Counted from the first letter of the stretch, positions 16,431 through 25,839 are shown. The stretch is 43,622 nt of DNA from Hydrogenobaculum sp. (GCA_023269915.1 JAGDWZ010000024.1:26908-70529); one strand, 5' to 3'. The notes: a model not told the origin generated them from the letters alone. Made by a program: numbers and translations.

Positions 16431-17605
16431 ATTGTTTTTATTATGCCAAAATGCTTTTTACCCACTTGGATTTTCATGTCGTCTTCTACTGTGATTTCTT
16501 TGTTTGGGTCGGTTATCTTTTCACCGTTTATCTTTAAACCACCGCCTTGGATTATCCTTCTTGCTTCGTTGTTTGACTGAGCAAAGCCAAGCTTTACAAT
16601 AAGCTCATAGGCTTTAAATCTTTCATTTTGTGAAAAGCTAAATACCGGTGCGTCTTTTGGAAACTCCTTTTGAGAAAAAGTAGATTCAAAAAATTCTTTT
16701 GCCTCTCTTGCTTTTTCTTCCGAGTGAAATCTTGATACTATTAGATAAGCAAGCTGTTTTTTGGCTTCCATCGGATGCATTGATTTTATAGCCTCTATCT
16801 CTTGAGGGGTTTTATCTGTTAAAAGCGTGTAGTAATCGTACATCAACTCATCGGATATGCTCATTATCTTTCCAAACATATCTTTTGGGTTATCCTTTAA
16901 AGCTATATAGTTCCCATAGCTTTTTGACATTTTTTTTACGCCGTCAGTGCCCACTAGAAGCGGCATCGTTATGCAGACTTGTTTTTCTAAACCATAGTCT
17001 TTTTGAAGCTCTCTTCCTACAAGCAAGTTGAATTTTTGATCAGTACCCCCTATCTCTATGTCTGCTTTTAGCACCACCGAGTCATAACCTTGAAAAAGAG
17101 GGTATAAAAATTCATGTATATGTATCGGTGAACCTTCTTTGTATCTTTTGTGAAAATCATCTCTTTCTAGCATCCTTGCCACGGTATATTTTGAAGTGAG
17201 GTTTATTATATCTTTTACGCTCATATTAGAAAGCCATTCGCTGTTGTATAAGATTTTTGTTTTATCTTTATCTAAAATCTTGAAAACTTGCTCTTGATAA
17301 GTTTTAGCATTTTCTAACACCTCTTCTTTAGAAAGAGGTGGTCTTGTTTCGTTTCTTCCGGTAGGGTCTCCTATCATTGCGGTAAAATCACCTATCAAGA
17401 AGATAATCTCATGTCCTAAGTTTTGAAAATCCCTTAACTTTTGCAAAAGCACCGTATGTCCCAGGTGTAAATCTTTGGCAGTGGGGTCAAAACCAGCTTT
17501 TACTACAAGAGGTTTTCCTTTTTTTAACTTTTCTACAAGCTCATCTTTTTCTATGATTTCTACTGCGCCTTTTTCTATAATCTCAAGCTGCTTTTGTATA
17601 TCCAT
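16427..17605 (-). CDS. tyrS: Tyrosyl-tRNA synthetase TyrS
   Basis: This class I synthetase charges tRNA-Tyr. The HIGH-type motif is HLGH in [17 protein letters not shown], the KMSKS motif is intact in [15 protein letters not shown], and an S4-like RNA-binding domain closes the protein (about 325-392, [22 protein letters not shown]). The 392-residue length and the [22 protein letters not shown] segment place it in the TyrRZ-like bacterial group. A TATAAT lies nine bases upstream of the ATG, so the leader is at most a few bases long. It diverges from tRNA-Arg. Confidence 0.97.
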   Translation of the reverse strand: MDIQKQLEIIEKGAVEIIEKDELVEKLKKGKPLVVKAGFDPTAKDLHLGHTVLLQKLRDFQNLGHEIIFLIGDFTAMIGDPTGRNETRPPLSKEEVLENAKTYQEQVFKILDKDKTKILYNSEWLSNMSVKDIINLTSKYTVARMLERDDFHKRYKEGSPIHIHEFLYPLFQGYDSVVLKADIEIGGTDQKFNLLVGRELQKDYGLEKQVCITMPLLVGTDGVKKMSKSYGNYIALKDNPKDMFGKIMSISDELMYDYYTLLTDKTPQEIEAIKSMHPMEAKKQLAYLIVSRFHSEEKAREAKEFFESTFSQKEFPKDAPVFSFSQNERFKAYELIVKLGFAQSNNEARRIIQGGGLKINGEKITDPNKEITVEDDMKIQVGKKHFGIIKTI

Positions 17606-17614
17606 AGACTATAT

Positions 17615-17620
17615 ATTATA
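17615..17620 (-). promoter_or_regulatory. -10 element of tyrS with minimal leader
   Basis: TATAAT on the minus strand ends nine bases before the tyrS ATG. The expected transcription start would leave a leader of about three bases and no Shine-Dalgarno sequence. It is set about 25 bases from the oppositely oriented tRNA-Arg -10 element. Confidence 0.5.
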
Positions 17621-17641
17621 CACGTTTTTCGGCTTTTGATA

Positions 17642-17650
17642 TGCTATAAT
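17642..17650 (+). promoter_or_regulatory. Extended -10 promoter of tRNA-Arg
   Basis: TGCTATAAT is a perfect extended -10 element ending nine bases before the mature 5' end of the tRNA. An identical nine-base element drives the ribbon-helix-helix gene at 40963-40971 on the other strand. Confidence 0.65.
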
Positions 17651-17659
17651 ATCTATCTA

Positions 17660-17733
17660 GCCCTGGTAGCTCAATTGGATAGAGCATGGGACTACGGATC
17701 CCAAGGTTGCGGGTTCGACTCCTGCCCAGGGCG
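17660..17733 (+). tRNA. tRNA-Arg (anticodon ACG)
   Basis: The cloverleaf folds by eye: acceptor GCCCTGG pairs with CCAGGGC, the D-arm is GCTC/GAGC, the anticodon stem GGGAC... closes loop CTACGGA with anticodon ACG, and the T-arm GCGGGTTCGACTCCTGC is intact. The wobble A34 is expected to become inosine. CCA is not encoded. The 3' end is one base from the bamA stop codon on the opposite strand, leaving no room for a separate terminator. Confidence 0.96.
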
Positions 17734-17734
17734 A

Positions 17735-20062
17735 TTAGAAAAATGAACCTAGGACGAAGGATATCTTTTCCCTTGCGGTGTCTCCGGGTACTGGTTTTGT
17801 CTTGAAGGCTAGGTCTAATCTCACTGGCGCATAAGCTGTTATAAACCTTATACCAACACCGTAGCTTCCTAACCAATTGCTTGGCTTTAAACCAGACCAA
17901 GAGTCTGCGCCTCTACCAGTGTCGTAGAAAGCATCTACGTAGAAAATATTTTTATACAGAGGATAGTCTGCTTCAAAGTTTAATACTATTTCTCTAGTGG
18001 CTCCTATAGGCTCATCTGCGGAATCCAGAGGACCTGCATAACCGTAGCTATAACCTCTTATGGTGTAATCACCACCCACAAAAAACTCATCATCCAAAGG
18101 TACTACAGAATTTGAGTAAGCCTGAGCCCATCCAATAGTTTCTCTTGCTGAGAATATTGTGCCTGTATAAAATATATGATCTTTTATGAAGTTTGCATTA
18201 GAAAGCACCAACTTTTGATACTTTTCAGTACCACCTAATACTGGTAGTGCTATTGTGTAGGTTATAGATTGGATAGAGCCTTTGGATGGGAAAAGATAAT
18301 AGTTTGTTGTATTGTGAGACAAAGAGAATATGAGTTTTCTAGCTTGCCAGGTGCCTGCTTGGGATTGGATTACAGGAGGCGTAGATGATGATATGTCTGA
18401 GTATGTTACTTTTTGTATGCTTGTGCCAGCGCTTGCATACCAATATTCTCCAAACTCTCTTGTAAAAGATAGGTCAAAGCCTACTCTTTGAACAGTATAA
18501 TCGATATAATAAATCTTTGTATCGTACAATGAACCAGTCACGTCTATGGGCTTATTAAATAGCCATTTGTGTGTGTAGCTTATAGAATCGTTTTCGTAGT
18601 TAGCACCGTAAGACAATGATATACCAGCTATATCACCGGTACCTAGAAAGTTACCTTTCCTTATAGATGCAAAACCAGCCAAGCCTGTTACTTGGTTGTA
18701 TCCAAGACCTACAGAAAATTGACCAGTGTATCTCTCTTGAATTTTTGTGTATATATCATCGAAGTTGTCTGGTCTTGGTACTGGTACTATCTGGACATTA
18801 TCGTAGTATCCAAGGTTCATTATGCGATCCTTAGACCTACTTAGCTCGTGTCTTGTTATAAGATCATACTCTTGTACCCTCATCTCCCTTCTTATAACGT
18901 AGTCTCTTGTTTCATAATTTCCCCTTATGTGTATCTTTCCTGCATATACTGGTCCACCTTCATATACGTGGAAAACTAAATTTACTGTTTTATTTTTAAA
19001 ATTTGGCTCCTTTTTTACGCTTGTATACTCGTTAATAAATCCTATTTGACCATATTTGTCAAATATTCGTTTCTTGATGAGTTTTATAATAGATTTTTTG
19101 TAATATCTTTTGCTATCTCTGTGCTCTATTATCTTATCCAAGAGTTCATCTTTAGAGTACATCTTGTTGCCTTTGAAAACAATGTTTCCTATCTTGTATC
19201 TTGGTCCTTCATTTATTGTTATTGTAATATTTACCCAGTGTCCATGCTTTTTAATGATAGGCTTATCTATTTGTACTTCGAAAAACCCTTCGTCTTCATA
19301 AAATTTCTTAAGTCTTTTTATATCATCCATAAGTATGTGTTTGTTAAAAGGTGGATGCCATCTAAAAGCCAGTAAACTAAAAGGCTGAGTTTTCATGTGA
19401 TCCAACAGTCTTCCGTCGCTAAAGGTTTTATTGCCTTTAAAATGTATATCCATTACATAAGTAGGCTTTGTTTCTTTTATATAAAACACCAGTCTAGAAG
19501 CGCCTTTCACTGGGATTATCTTATAGCTAATACCAACATGAGAATAGCCAGCTTCTTCGTAAGCTTTTTTGATGCGTTCCATGAGTTGGTGTATATCTTC
19601 TTCGCTTAAAACTTTACCAAGTTGAAACTGCTTTATTATTTCTACTTTTTCGTTTATGCTGGAAGCTGGCGTTAGACCTCTGGTGGCTTGGTTTAAACCA
19701 AACTTTCCAACCTCTGTTTCAATACCAAGTTTCTTTGCCAAATCCTTTGAACTAAGCCTTTTGTTGCCTTTAAACTCTATTCTATATATAATAGGCAAAT
19801 CCTCTACTATATATATAAGTTTTACGTGGTCATCCTTTTTAACTTCTTTTACAGCTATATTTTTAAAATAACCGGTCTCATACAATCTTTTTATATCTTC
19901 CGCAAGCATTGTTTGAGAAAATTGCATGCCTGGATGTAGTTTCATAAAACCTTTTATTAAACTAGACTGTATGTATCTGTTCCCAACCACCTCTATTTTT
20001 GATATGGTTTGAGAAAAACCCAAAGCCACGAATAAAAGAAGCGCAAAAAATATTTTTTTCAT
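17735..20062 (-). CDS. bamA: Outer-membrane assembly factor BamA
   Basis: BamA inserts beta-barrel proteins into the outer membrane. The 775-residue protein has a signal peptide (KKIFFALLLFVALGFS), successive POTRA repeats between about 20 and 430 (for example IEFKGNKRLSSKDLAKKLG and IVFKGNKMYSKDELLDKI), and a C-terminal barrel. The barrel includes the conserved lid-loop motif TIRGY in FFVGGDYTIRGYSYGYAGP and ends in a terminal Phe (VLGSFF). The ATG overlaps the sdhA stop by one base (TAATG), so it is transcribed with the flavoprotein gene. ORF 17616-17900 is a shadow over the tRNA. Confidence 0.96.
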   Translation of the reverse strand: MKKIFFALLLFVALGFSQTISKIEVVGNRYIQSSLIKGFMKLHPGMQFSQTMLAEDIKRLYETGYFKNIAVKEVKKDDHVKLIYIVEDLPIIYRIEFKGNKRLSSKDLAKKLGIETEVGKFGLNQATRGLTPASSINEKVEIIKQFQLGKVLSEEDIHQLMERIKKAYEEAGYSHVGISYKIIPVKGASRLVFYIKETKPTYVMDIHFKGNKTFSDGRLLDHMKTQPFSLLAFRWHPPFNKHILMDDIKRLKKFYEDEGFFEVQIDKPIIKKHGHWVNITITINEGPRYKIGNIVFKGNKMYSKDELLDKIIEHRDSKRYYKKSIIKLIKKRIFDKYGQIGFINEYTSVKKEPNFKNKTVNLVFHVYEGGPVYAGKIHIRGNYETRDYVIRREMRVQEYDLITRHELSRSKDRIMNLGYYDNVQIVPVPRPDNFDDIYTKIQERYTGQFSVGLGYNQVTGLAGFASIRKGNFLGTGDIAGISLSYGANYENDSISYTHKWLFNKPIDVTGSLYDTKIYYIDYTVQRVGFDLSFTREFGEYWYASAGTSIQKVTYSDISSSTPPVIQSQAGTWQARKLIFSLSHNTTNYYLFPSKGSIQSITYTIALPVLGGTEKYQKLVLSNANFIKDHIFYTGTIFSARETIGWAQAYSNSVVPLDDEFFVGGDYTIRGYSYGYAGPLDSADEPIGATREIVLNFEADYPLYKNIFYVDAFYDTGRGADSWSGLKPSNWLGSYGVGIRFITAYAPVRLDLAFKTKPVPGDTAREKISFVLGSFF

Positions 20063-21765
20063 TAGTACTTTCTTTCCTCCGGCTTATAAAGGCTTATATC
20101 CACGTCTTTATAAGTTAAGATAAGTTCTCCGCTTTCATTATAACAAACTACCGAGTGTTTTAGGAAGTTTTTGTCGTCTCTTTCCTTGTAATCTTCTCTT
20201 GAGTGTCCTCCCCTTGACTCTCTTCTGTTTAAAGCGCATAGCGCCACAACCCTTGATAACTCAAGCATATTTTTTAATTCCAAAAGCTCGATAAGGTTTG
20301 TATTAAATACTCTGGATTTATCAGAAACTGGTATGTAATTCCACATATCTAAAAGTTTTGTGAGGTCTTCGTAAGCTTCTTTTAAAGAGTCTTCTGTTCT
20401 AAATATACCCATGTTAAACCATGTAGTTTCTCCCATTTTATTTCTTACTTCGTAAAGCTTTACATTTCCTTCTCTCTGCATTAAAGAGTTTATATAAGAT
20501 TCTGAATGTATAGAAGGTTTGTTGTTGGAAAAGTCTACATTCTTTGCATATTCCCTGGCGTATTCACCGGCATATTTTCCAAATACCACCAGTTCTGTAA
20601 GAGAATTTCCGCCAAGCCTGTTGGCGCCGTGCACAGAAACACAAGCACATTCACCTACTGCCAAAAGACCTTTTACGCTCGTTTCTGAGCTTTTAAAATC
20701 AATCACATCTATACCACCCATACAGTAATGAGCAGTGGGTCTTATGGGTATAGGCGCTTTTGCCGGGTCTATACCTTCAAAATCTATAGCCAATTGTCTT
20801 ACTTGAGGAAGTTTTTCGTTTAGTTTTTCCTCTCCTAAATGCCTTAGGTCTAGATAAACGTAAGCACTTGTTCCCTCTCCTATGCCAAGTCCATTTTTTA
20901 TTTCAAGCTCTATGGCTCTTGAGACTATATCTCTTGGGGCTAACTCCATTTTGTTTGGAGAATACTTTGACATAAATCTTTCGCCATTGACATTTATAAG
21001 GTACCCACCTTCTCCTCTAGATGCTTCCGATAGCAAAATTCCGGTTTTTGCAAGTCCAGTAGGGTGAAACTGGATAAACTCCATATCTTTTAAAGCTATA
21101 CCTTTTCTTAGAGCTATCGCTTGTAGATCCCCAGTGTTGCCTGAGGCGTTTGTGCTTCTATGCCAGTATATCCTAGCAAAGCCACCACCGGCAAGTATCA
21201 AGACTTTGGTTTTTATATACAACACACTAGAATCTTTTATATTTAAAAGCTCAAGACCCTCTACTCTGTTGTCTTGAATGTCTATATCAAGCAAAAAGTA
21301 CTCGTTGAAAAAATCTATATTTTCTTTAGACATTGCTTGTTCAAATAAAGTGTGTAAAAGCACATGACCAGTCCTATCCGCAGAGTAAACTGTTCTTGGA
21401 AAAGATGCTCCTCCGAAAGGTCTTTGCGCAATTTTACCATCTTTTGTTCTTGAAAATGGTACACCCATTCTATCTAGCTCATATATTAGCTCTGGAGCAT
21501 ATTTGCACATAAAGAGTACAGCTTGCTGGTCTGCTAAAAAATCCGAGCCTTTTATCGTATCAAAAGCATGTTTTTCAAAAGAATCGTTGGGATCAGCAAT
21601 GCCGATGCTTGCGTTCATTCCTCCTTGAGCGGCACCAGTGTGGGACCTGGTGGGGAATACTTTGGAGACAATCGCTATTTTTATATTTTTATCTTTGGAA
21701 GCTTCTATGGCAGCCATAAGACCTGCACCACCACCACCTACTACAACAATATCGTACTTTAGCAT
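20062..21765 (-). CDS. sdhA: Succinate dehydrogenase / fumarate reductase flavoprotein subunit
   Basis: This is the FAD subunit that interconverts succinate and fumarate. The N-terminal dinucleotide fold is VVVGGGGAGLMAAIEAS. The FAD-attachment His is in TRSHTGAAQGGMNAS (His42). Catalytic regions include QFHPTGL, RGEGGYLINVNGERFM, RPTAHYCMGGI and SRGGHSREDYKERDD. In an Aquificales-type reductive TCA cycle it could act as fumarate reductase. No iron-sulfur or membrane subunit gene is adjacent. A TATAAT exactly six bases upstream of the ATG predicts a leaderless message. Confidence 0.95.
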   Translation of the reverse strand: MLKYDIVVVGGGGAGLMAAIEASKDKNIKIAIVSKVFPTRSHTGAAQGGMNASIGIADPNDSFEKHAFDTIKGSDFLADQQAVLFMCKYAPELIYELDRMGVPFSRTKDGKIAQRPFGGASFPRTVYSADRTGHVLLHTLFEQAMSKENIDFFNEYFLLDIDIQDNRVEGLELLNIKDSSVLYIKTKVLILAGGGFARIYWHRSTNASGNTGDLQAIALRKGIALKDMEFIQFHPTGLAKTGILLSEASRGEGGYLINVNGERFMSKYSPNKMELAPRDIVSRAIELEIKNGLGIGEGTSAYVYLDLRHLGEEKLNEKLPQVRQLAIDFEGIDPAKAPIPIRPTAHYCMGGIDVIDFKSSETSVKGLLAVGECACVSVHGANRLGGNSLTELVVFGKYAGEYAREYAKNVDFSNNKPSIHSESYINSLMQREGNVKLYEVRNKMGETTWFNMGIFRTEDSLKEAYEDLTKLLDMWNYIPVSDKSRVFNTNLIELLELKNMLELSRVVALCALNRRESRGGHSREDYKERDDKNFLKHSVVCYNESGELILTYKDVDISLYKPEERKY

Positions 21766-21771
21766 ACAAAT

Positions 21772-21777
21772 ATTATA
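21772..21777 (-). promoter_or_regulatory. -10 element predicting leaderless sdhA mRNA
   Basis: Minus-strand TATAAT is followed by exactly six bases (ATTTGT) and then the sdhA ATG, so the normal start site would be the A of the start codon. There is no Shine-Dalgarno sequence in the 30-base gap after motB. No clear -35 is visible. Confidence 0.5.
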
Positions 21778-21795
21778 TATGAAATTGGTAAAGTT

Positions 21796-22587
21796 CTACT
21801 GAGATTGGTTGTTGTTTTCTATATTCCATTTGTTTTCAAAGTTGGTATTGGGTTTTTCATATTTGGCTAACGTTGTTAACTCGCTACCTTTTATATTTAA
21901 AATAGTTATTTCTACCCTTCTATTCATGGCTTTGTTTTGTGGCGTGGTATTTGGAACTAAAGGATGATATTTCCCATATCCAGCTATTTTTACCTTAGAA
22001 GGGTCGAAGCCTTTTGATATAAAATATTTTGCCACAGAAGCCGCTCTATCTGTAGATAGTTCCCAGTTGGAAGGGAAAATAGGTGTATGTATAGGTGTAT
22101 TGTCGGTGTATCCATCTACTTCTATAGGATTTGGTAAGCTTGATATAATTTTGTATATGGAATCTAGTAATGGATAGTATTTAGGGTCTATATCTGCACT
22201 GCCGCTTTTAAACAACACAGCATCTTGAAGTATAAGTTTTATCCCTTGTGGTACAAGCTTTATTTGGAACTTACCCTCTAAACCTTGTTTTTTTAGCATT
22301 TCTTGTATTCTTTTTAATTGCATGTTTATGTACTGGCCTTTTTTGGTTAGTTGAACTTTTGGCAATACAGGTTGTGGTAGTATTTGGGCTGGTAGTGTTT
22401 GCTCAAATGGAAGTATCCTCATACCCATAGCTTTTGCGAAAGCTTCTGCATATATAGGTATAGCCTTAGAACCTCTCATTATGGCGTATAATGCAATGAA
22501 TAGGGCAAGTAAAAGCGTTAAAAAGTCAGCATACGGTATCGCCCATCTTTCTGAAGCTTCTTCTGGACATTTATGTTTTTTAGCCAT
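21796..22587 (-). CDS. motB: Flagellar stator protein MotB
   Basis: MotB anchors the stator to peptidoglycan and carries the ion-binding Asp. The N-terminus KKHKCPEEASERWAIPYADFLTLLLALFIALYA has the single membrane helix with the critical Asp after PYA. The C-terminal OmpA-like domain contains VDGYTDNTPIHTPIFPSNWELSTDRAASVAKYF and GYGKYHPLVPN, the peptidoglycan-binding pattern. The track starts on GTG at 22596, overlapping the motA stop. The ATG at 22587 gives the family-typical MAKKHKCPE start and is preferred, though neither has a Shine-Dalgarno sequence. Confidence 0.95.
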   Translation of the reverse strand: MAKKHKCPEEASERWAIPYADFLTLLLALFIALYAIMRGSKAIPIYAEAFAKAMGMRILPFEQTLPAQILPQPVLPKVQLTKKGQYINMQLKRIQEMLKKQGLEGKFQIKLVPQGIKLILQDAVLFKSGSADIDPKYYPLLDSIYKIISSLPNPIEVDGYTDNTPIHTPIFPSNWELSTDRAASVAKYFISKGFDPSKVKIAGYGKYHPLVPNTTPQNKAMNRRVEITILNIKGSELTTLAKYEKPNTNFENKWNIENNNQSQ

Positions 22588-22592
22588 ATTTA

Positions 22593-23327
22593 TCACACAT
22601 AAGCATTGAGTTTTTCTTCTATAAGCCTTGGGTTTTCACCTTTGGCTATAAGCCTTACACCTTCTATTGTCATATATCCAGCCATTACTATCATATCCAG
22701 CTTTGTTTTTGATTTCCTACTCCATGGTCCAAATACAAGGTAAGAGCTTGTTATACCATAAACTGTTGCTACGAAAGCTGTTGATATACCCTCTGCAAGT
22801 TTGTTTGGGTCGTTTAGCTGTGTAAGAGCATGCATAAGCCCAAAAACAGCTCCTGTAAGTCCCATCGTTGGTGAGGTTTCAGAGCATGTTTTCCAATACT
22901 CAACACCTATTTTTAATTCTTCTTCCTCTTTTGCTAATTCTGCTTCTAGTATAGAAACTATAGTTTCTTCGTCCATGCCAAGCACCATAAGTTCTACTCC
23001 ACGTTTTATTAGTGGGTCTTTTATTTCATCTATGCTAGATTCAAGGCTAAGGATACCCTCTTTTCGAGCTTTGTTTGCTATTTCCATGATTTCTTCTTTA
23101 GTTTTTTCAGGGTTTACTACGCTACTGCTAAATACCATTTTTAGAGCTTTTATTATATAGCCTACCTTACCGGCTGGTACAGAGCCAAGGACCCCTAAGA
23201 GCGTGGATGGTACTACTATCAAGAATGCTGGTGGTTGTATTAGAATAGCAAGATGAGCCCCGTCTATAAAAGCTCCCAACAGTAAAGTACCAAAAGCTAA
23301 AAACCCTATTATAGAGAATATATCCAT
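22593..23327 (-). CDS. motA: Flagellar stator protein MotA
   Basis: MotA forms the rotating pentamer of the proton-driven stator around MotB. The 244-residue protein has four membrane segments. Two are near the N-terminus (IIGFLAFGTLLLGAFIDG and LIVVPSTLLGVLGSV), and two are after a cytoplasmic domain (including PTMGLTGAVFGLMHAL and ISTAFVATVYGITSSYLVFGPW). The cytoplasmic loop has the KGILSLE-type segment (RKEGILSLESSIDEIKDPL). A sigma28-type promoter lies inside the end of hisG immediately upstream, so motAB need not depend on the hisG operon. Confidence 0.96.
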   Translation of the reverse strand: MDIFSIIGFLAFGTLLLGAFIDGAHLAILIQPPAFLIVVPSTLLGVLGSVPAGKVGYIIKALKMVFSSSVVNPEKTKEEIMEIANKARKEGILSLESSIDEIKDPLIKRGVELMVLGMDEETIVSILEAELAKEEEELKIGVEYWKTCSETSPTMGLTGAVFGLMHALTQLNDPNKLAEGISTAFVATVYGITSSYLVFGPWSRKSKTKLDMIVMAGYMTIEGVRLIAKGENPRLIEEKLNAYV

Positions 23328-23334
23328 ACTTTGC

Positions 23335-23949
23335 CTACATATCGGTAAATTTTGCTAATATTTTAAATATATCACGTTTTTTTATTTTAAAGGATGCTTT
23401 GTTGCATATTATTTTGGCATAAGATTCAAATATCTCTTCCATTACAATTAGCCCATTTTCTTTTAGGGTATTGCCCGTTTGTGTTATATCTACTATATAG
23501 TCGCTCAGACCTATTATTGGTGCTATTTCTACAGAACCGTTTAGTTTTATGATATTTATTGAAACATCTTTTTCTTCAAAAAATCTTTTGGCTATGTTTA
23601 CATATTTTGTGGCTACCTTTGTGAAATGAAGTATCTTGTAATCTTCAAGTTTTTCTGGTTTGCCTGCCACCACCATTTTACATTTTCCTATATTTTTAAG
23701 GTCTAAAAGCTCGTAAACATCCTTTGGGTCTTCTTTTAATACATCTAAACCCACCACACCTAAATCTGCCCCGCCTTGCTCTACATATGTTGCCACATCA
23801 GATGGTTTTACTATTAGAAATTTAAAGCCGTCCTTTTCCACTATAAGCTTTCTACTTTCTTCAAGCTTTGAAGGTATTATATTTTTTTTTAAAAAAAGCT
23901 CTGATACCTCTTCTAAAAGCCTTCCTTTTGGTATTGCTATTCTAACCAT
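23335..23949 (-). CDS. hisG: ATP phosphoribosyltransferase, short form (HisG_S)
   Basis: HisG catalyses the first step of histidine synthesis, joining ATP and PRPP. The protein begins VRIAIPKGRLLEEVSELF and contains LIVKPSDVATYVEQGGADLGVVGLDVL and the PRPP loop ISDYIVDITQTGNTLKENGL-type segment. At about 204 residues it lacks the C-terminal regulatory domain of the long form, so it should need a separate HisZ subunit, which is not in this window. The ATG at 23949 is used (the track opens on TTG at 23952); it overlaps the end of the carboxylase gene by eight bases. Confidence 0.95.
   Translation of the reverse strand: MVRIAIPKGRLLEEVSELFLKKNIIPSKLEESRKLIVEKDGFKFLIVKPSDVATYVEQGGADLGVVGLDVLKEDPKDVYELLDLKNIGKCKMVVAGKPEKLEDYKILHFTKVATKYVNIAKRFFEEKDVSINIIKLNGSVEIAPIIGLSDYIVDITQTGNTLKENGLIVMEEIFESYAKIICNKASFKIKKRDIFKILAKFTDM
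23338..23371 (-). promoter_or_regulatory. Sigma28 (FliA)-type promoter of motA-motB
   Basis: On the minus strand TAAAATAT, an 11-base spacer and ACCGATAT match the flagellar sigma28 consensus TAAAGTTT-N11-GCCGATAA in spacing and at most positions. It spans the end of hisG and lies about 11 bases before the motA ATG. The same TAAAATAT-N11-NCCGATAN arrangement precedes flgM at 27678-27704. Exact ends were placed by eye and may be off by a few bases. Confidence 0.75.
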
Positions 23950-25801
23950 CAAATTCTGGTTTAAGCCTTATAAGCACCTCACCTGGATTTATAACTTCAC
24001 CTATTTCTACTAAAATTTCTTCTACTTGCCCATCTATGGTGCTTTTTATTTCGTTTTCCATCTTCATGGCTTCTACTATTAAAAGTGTATCACCTTCTTT
24101 TACCCTATCTCCTATGCTAACCTTTATGTCTACGACCTTACCAGATATGTTTGAAGATATATCGCCTATATCTTGAGCTTTTGGTCTTCTTGGTTTTACA
24201 GATATACCCTCTGGAATATCACCGCTTGCTACTTTTTGCTGGGATATAGATATTTCTTTTATAGGTTCTATAGCTACTTCTTCCAACTGATCGTTTATTC
24301 TTACAAAAAATATTTTTCTATCTTTTGATATACTCTCTCTACCTACTATTTTTATATTAAATTGTTCACCATGAACCGCAACATTGAATTCGACAGGTGC
24401 ATTTTCATTGCAGTCGGTGTAAGCATATTCAACTTCTTTTTGTACCAATCCTTTTTCAAATTTTTCTCTCCATTCAAAAAACTCTTTAGCTACCACTGGT
24501 AATATAGCATAGGATAAGACGTCTTCTTCGTTTCTTGCGCCAGCTGTGTATGCTTCTTTTCTTATCTCTTCTAACTCGTTTTGAAGAAGGTCAGCAGGTC
24601 TTATGTCAAAATATGTTTTATCCTTTTCGTCTTTTAATATGAGCTCCATAATTTCTGGTTTTATAGGAGCAGGTGGTCTTCCGTACAAACCTTTTACGTA
24701 ATCTTTTATTTCTTTTGTAACTACTTTGTAGCGCTCTTTGTTTATTACATTTAAAAATGCCTGGGACCCTACCATTTGACTTGTTGGTGTTACAAGAGGA
24801 GGGTAACCTAAATCCTCTCTTACTCTTGCCACTTCTTTTAACACTTCTTCTAATTTGTCTTCTAAGTTTTGCTCTTTTAACTGGCTTATAAAATTGCTTA
24901 TCATACCGCCTGGGACCTGATGGGTTAAAACCGATACATCAGGATACGGTGGTAAAGTGTCGTATTTTTTATACTTTTTTCTTACCTCTCTGAATATGTT
25001 TCCTGCCTCTTCGTAAAGCGCCTGGTCTACATCTACTTGATACCCAAACTCTTTAAATACATATATCATAGTTTCACCAGAAGGATGGGATGTCTGAGAA
25101 GATAGGCTGTAAAAAGCAGTATCAAACATAGTAGCTCCTGCCTCTAACGCTTTTAGTTGAGTCATGTTTGCAAGTTCTGCTGTAGTTTGCGTATGTATGT
25201 GAATTGGAAGTTTGAATTCTTGTTTTAGAGCTTTTACCAAATCAAAAGCCATTTTTGGTGTTAAAATACCGGCTTGATCTTTAATGGATATTATGTCTAT
25301 ACCCATATTTACTAAATCTTTGGCTATCTTTAAATAGTATTCCACAGTATGTACTGGGCTGGTAGTATACGACAATACGCCTTTTACAATAGCGTTTAAG
25401 CTTTTGGCAGTTTCTATGGCTTTTCTCATATTACGTACGTCGTTTAACGCGTCAAATATTCTAAATACTTCTATGCCGTTGTCGTAAGACTTCTTCACAA
25501 AAGCTTCTACAACATCGTCTGGATAATTCCTATAGCCAACGATATTTTGTCCTCTTAAAAGCATTTCTAATTTTGTGTTTTTTGCAATGGATTTGAATTT
25601 CTTCAAGCGCTCCCATGGGTCTTCCTTTAGATACCTAAGACATACATCAAACGTTGCACCGCCCCATACTTCCAACGACCAAAAACCACATTTGTCCAAT
25701 ATTTCTAGAGTTTGTACCATATCTTCTGTTCTTACTCTAGTGGCTAAAAGGCTTTGTATACCGTCTCTTAGGCTTACATCTGTAAAAAGCAATTTCTCCA
25801 T
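23942..25801 (-). CDS. Biotin-dependent carboxylase large subunit (PycB / CfiA / OadA type)
   Basis: The protein joins a carboxyltransferase TIM barrel to a C-terminal biotinyl domain. The barrel has LFTDVSLRDGIQSLLATRV, the metal-site segment SIKDQAGILTPKMA, and HIHTQTTAELANM. The biotin lysine lies in VEAMKMENEI, about 35 residues from the end. Such subunits carboxylate pyruvate (PycB), 2-oxoglutarate (CfiA, reductive TCA cycle of Hydrogenobacter) or decarboxylate oxaloacetate (OadA). The motifs do not discriminate; a carboxylase fits an autotroph best. The matching biotin carboxylase subunit is not adjacent. The ATG at 25801 is chosen over the track's GTG at 25816. Confidence 0.92.
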   Translation of the reverse strand: MEKLLFTDVSLRDGIQSLLATRVRTEDMVQTLEILDKCGFWSLEVWGGATFDVCLRYLKEDPWERLKKFKSIAKNTKLEMLLRGQNIVGYRNYPDDVVEAFVKKSYDNGIEVFRIFDALNDVRNMRKAIETAKSLNAIVKGVLSYTTSPVHTVEYYLKIAKDLVNMGIDIISIKDQAGILTPKMAFDLVKALKQEFKLPIHIHTQTTAELANMTQLKALEAGATMFDTAFYSLSSQTSHPSGETMIYVFKEFGYQVDVDQALYEEAGNIFREVRKKYKKYDTLPPYPDVSVLTHQVPGGMISNFISQLKEQNLEDKLEEVLKEVARVREDLGYPPLVTPTSQMVGSQAFLNVINKERYKVVTKEIKDYVKGLYGRPPAPIKPEIMELILKDEKDKTYFDIRPADLLQNELEEIRKEAYTAGARNEEDVLSYAILPVVAKEFFEWREKFEKGLVQKEVEYAYTDCNENAPVEFNVAVHGEQFNIKIVGRESISKDRKIFFVRINDQLEEVAIEPIKEISISQQKVASGDIPEGISVKPRRPKAQDIGDISSNISGKVVDIKVSIGDRVKEGDTLLIVEAMKMENEIKSTIDGQVEEILVEIGEVINPGEVLIRLKPEFDG

Positions 25802-25807
25802 ACCACT

Positions 25808-25813
25808 ATTATA
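25808..25813 (-). promoter_or_regulatory. -10 element predicting leaderless carboxylase mRNA
   Basis: TATAAT on the minus strand is followed by six bases (AGTGGT) and the ATG of the carboxylase gene, so transcription should begin at the start codon. It lies only 12 bases from the oppositely oriented -10 of the ClC gene, so the two promoters overlap. Confidence 0.5.
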
Positions 25814-25822
25814 CACTAAAAA

Positions 25823-25831
25823 TGCTAAAAT
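25823..25831 (+). promoter_or_regulatory. Extended -10 promoter of the ClC channel gene
   Basis: TGCTAAAAT is an extended -10 element ending eight bases before the ATG at 25840, giving a leader of at most two bases. No Shine-Dalgarno sequence is present. It is back to back with the carboxylase promoter. Confidence 0.48.
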
Positions 25832-25839
25832 AAATCTTT

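Noticed and set aside
17616-17900. 94-residue minus ORF
   Set aside because: It covers tRNA-Arg and the end of bamA in another frame; the tRNA cloverleaf and BamA C-terminus explain the sequence.
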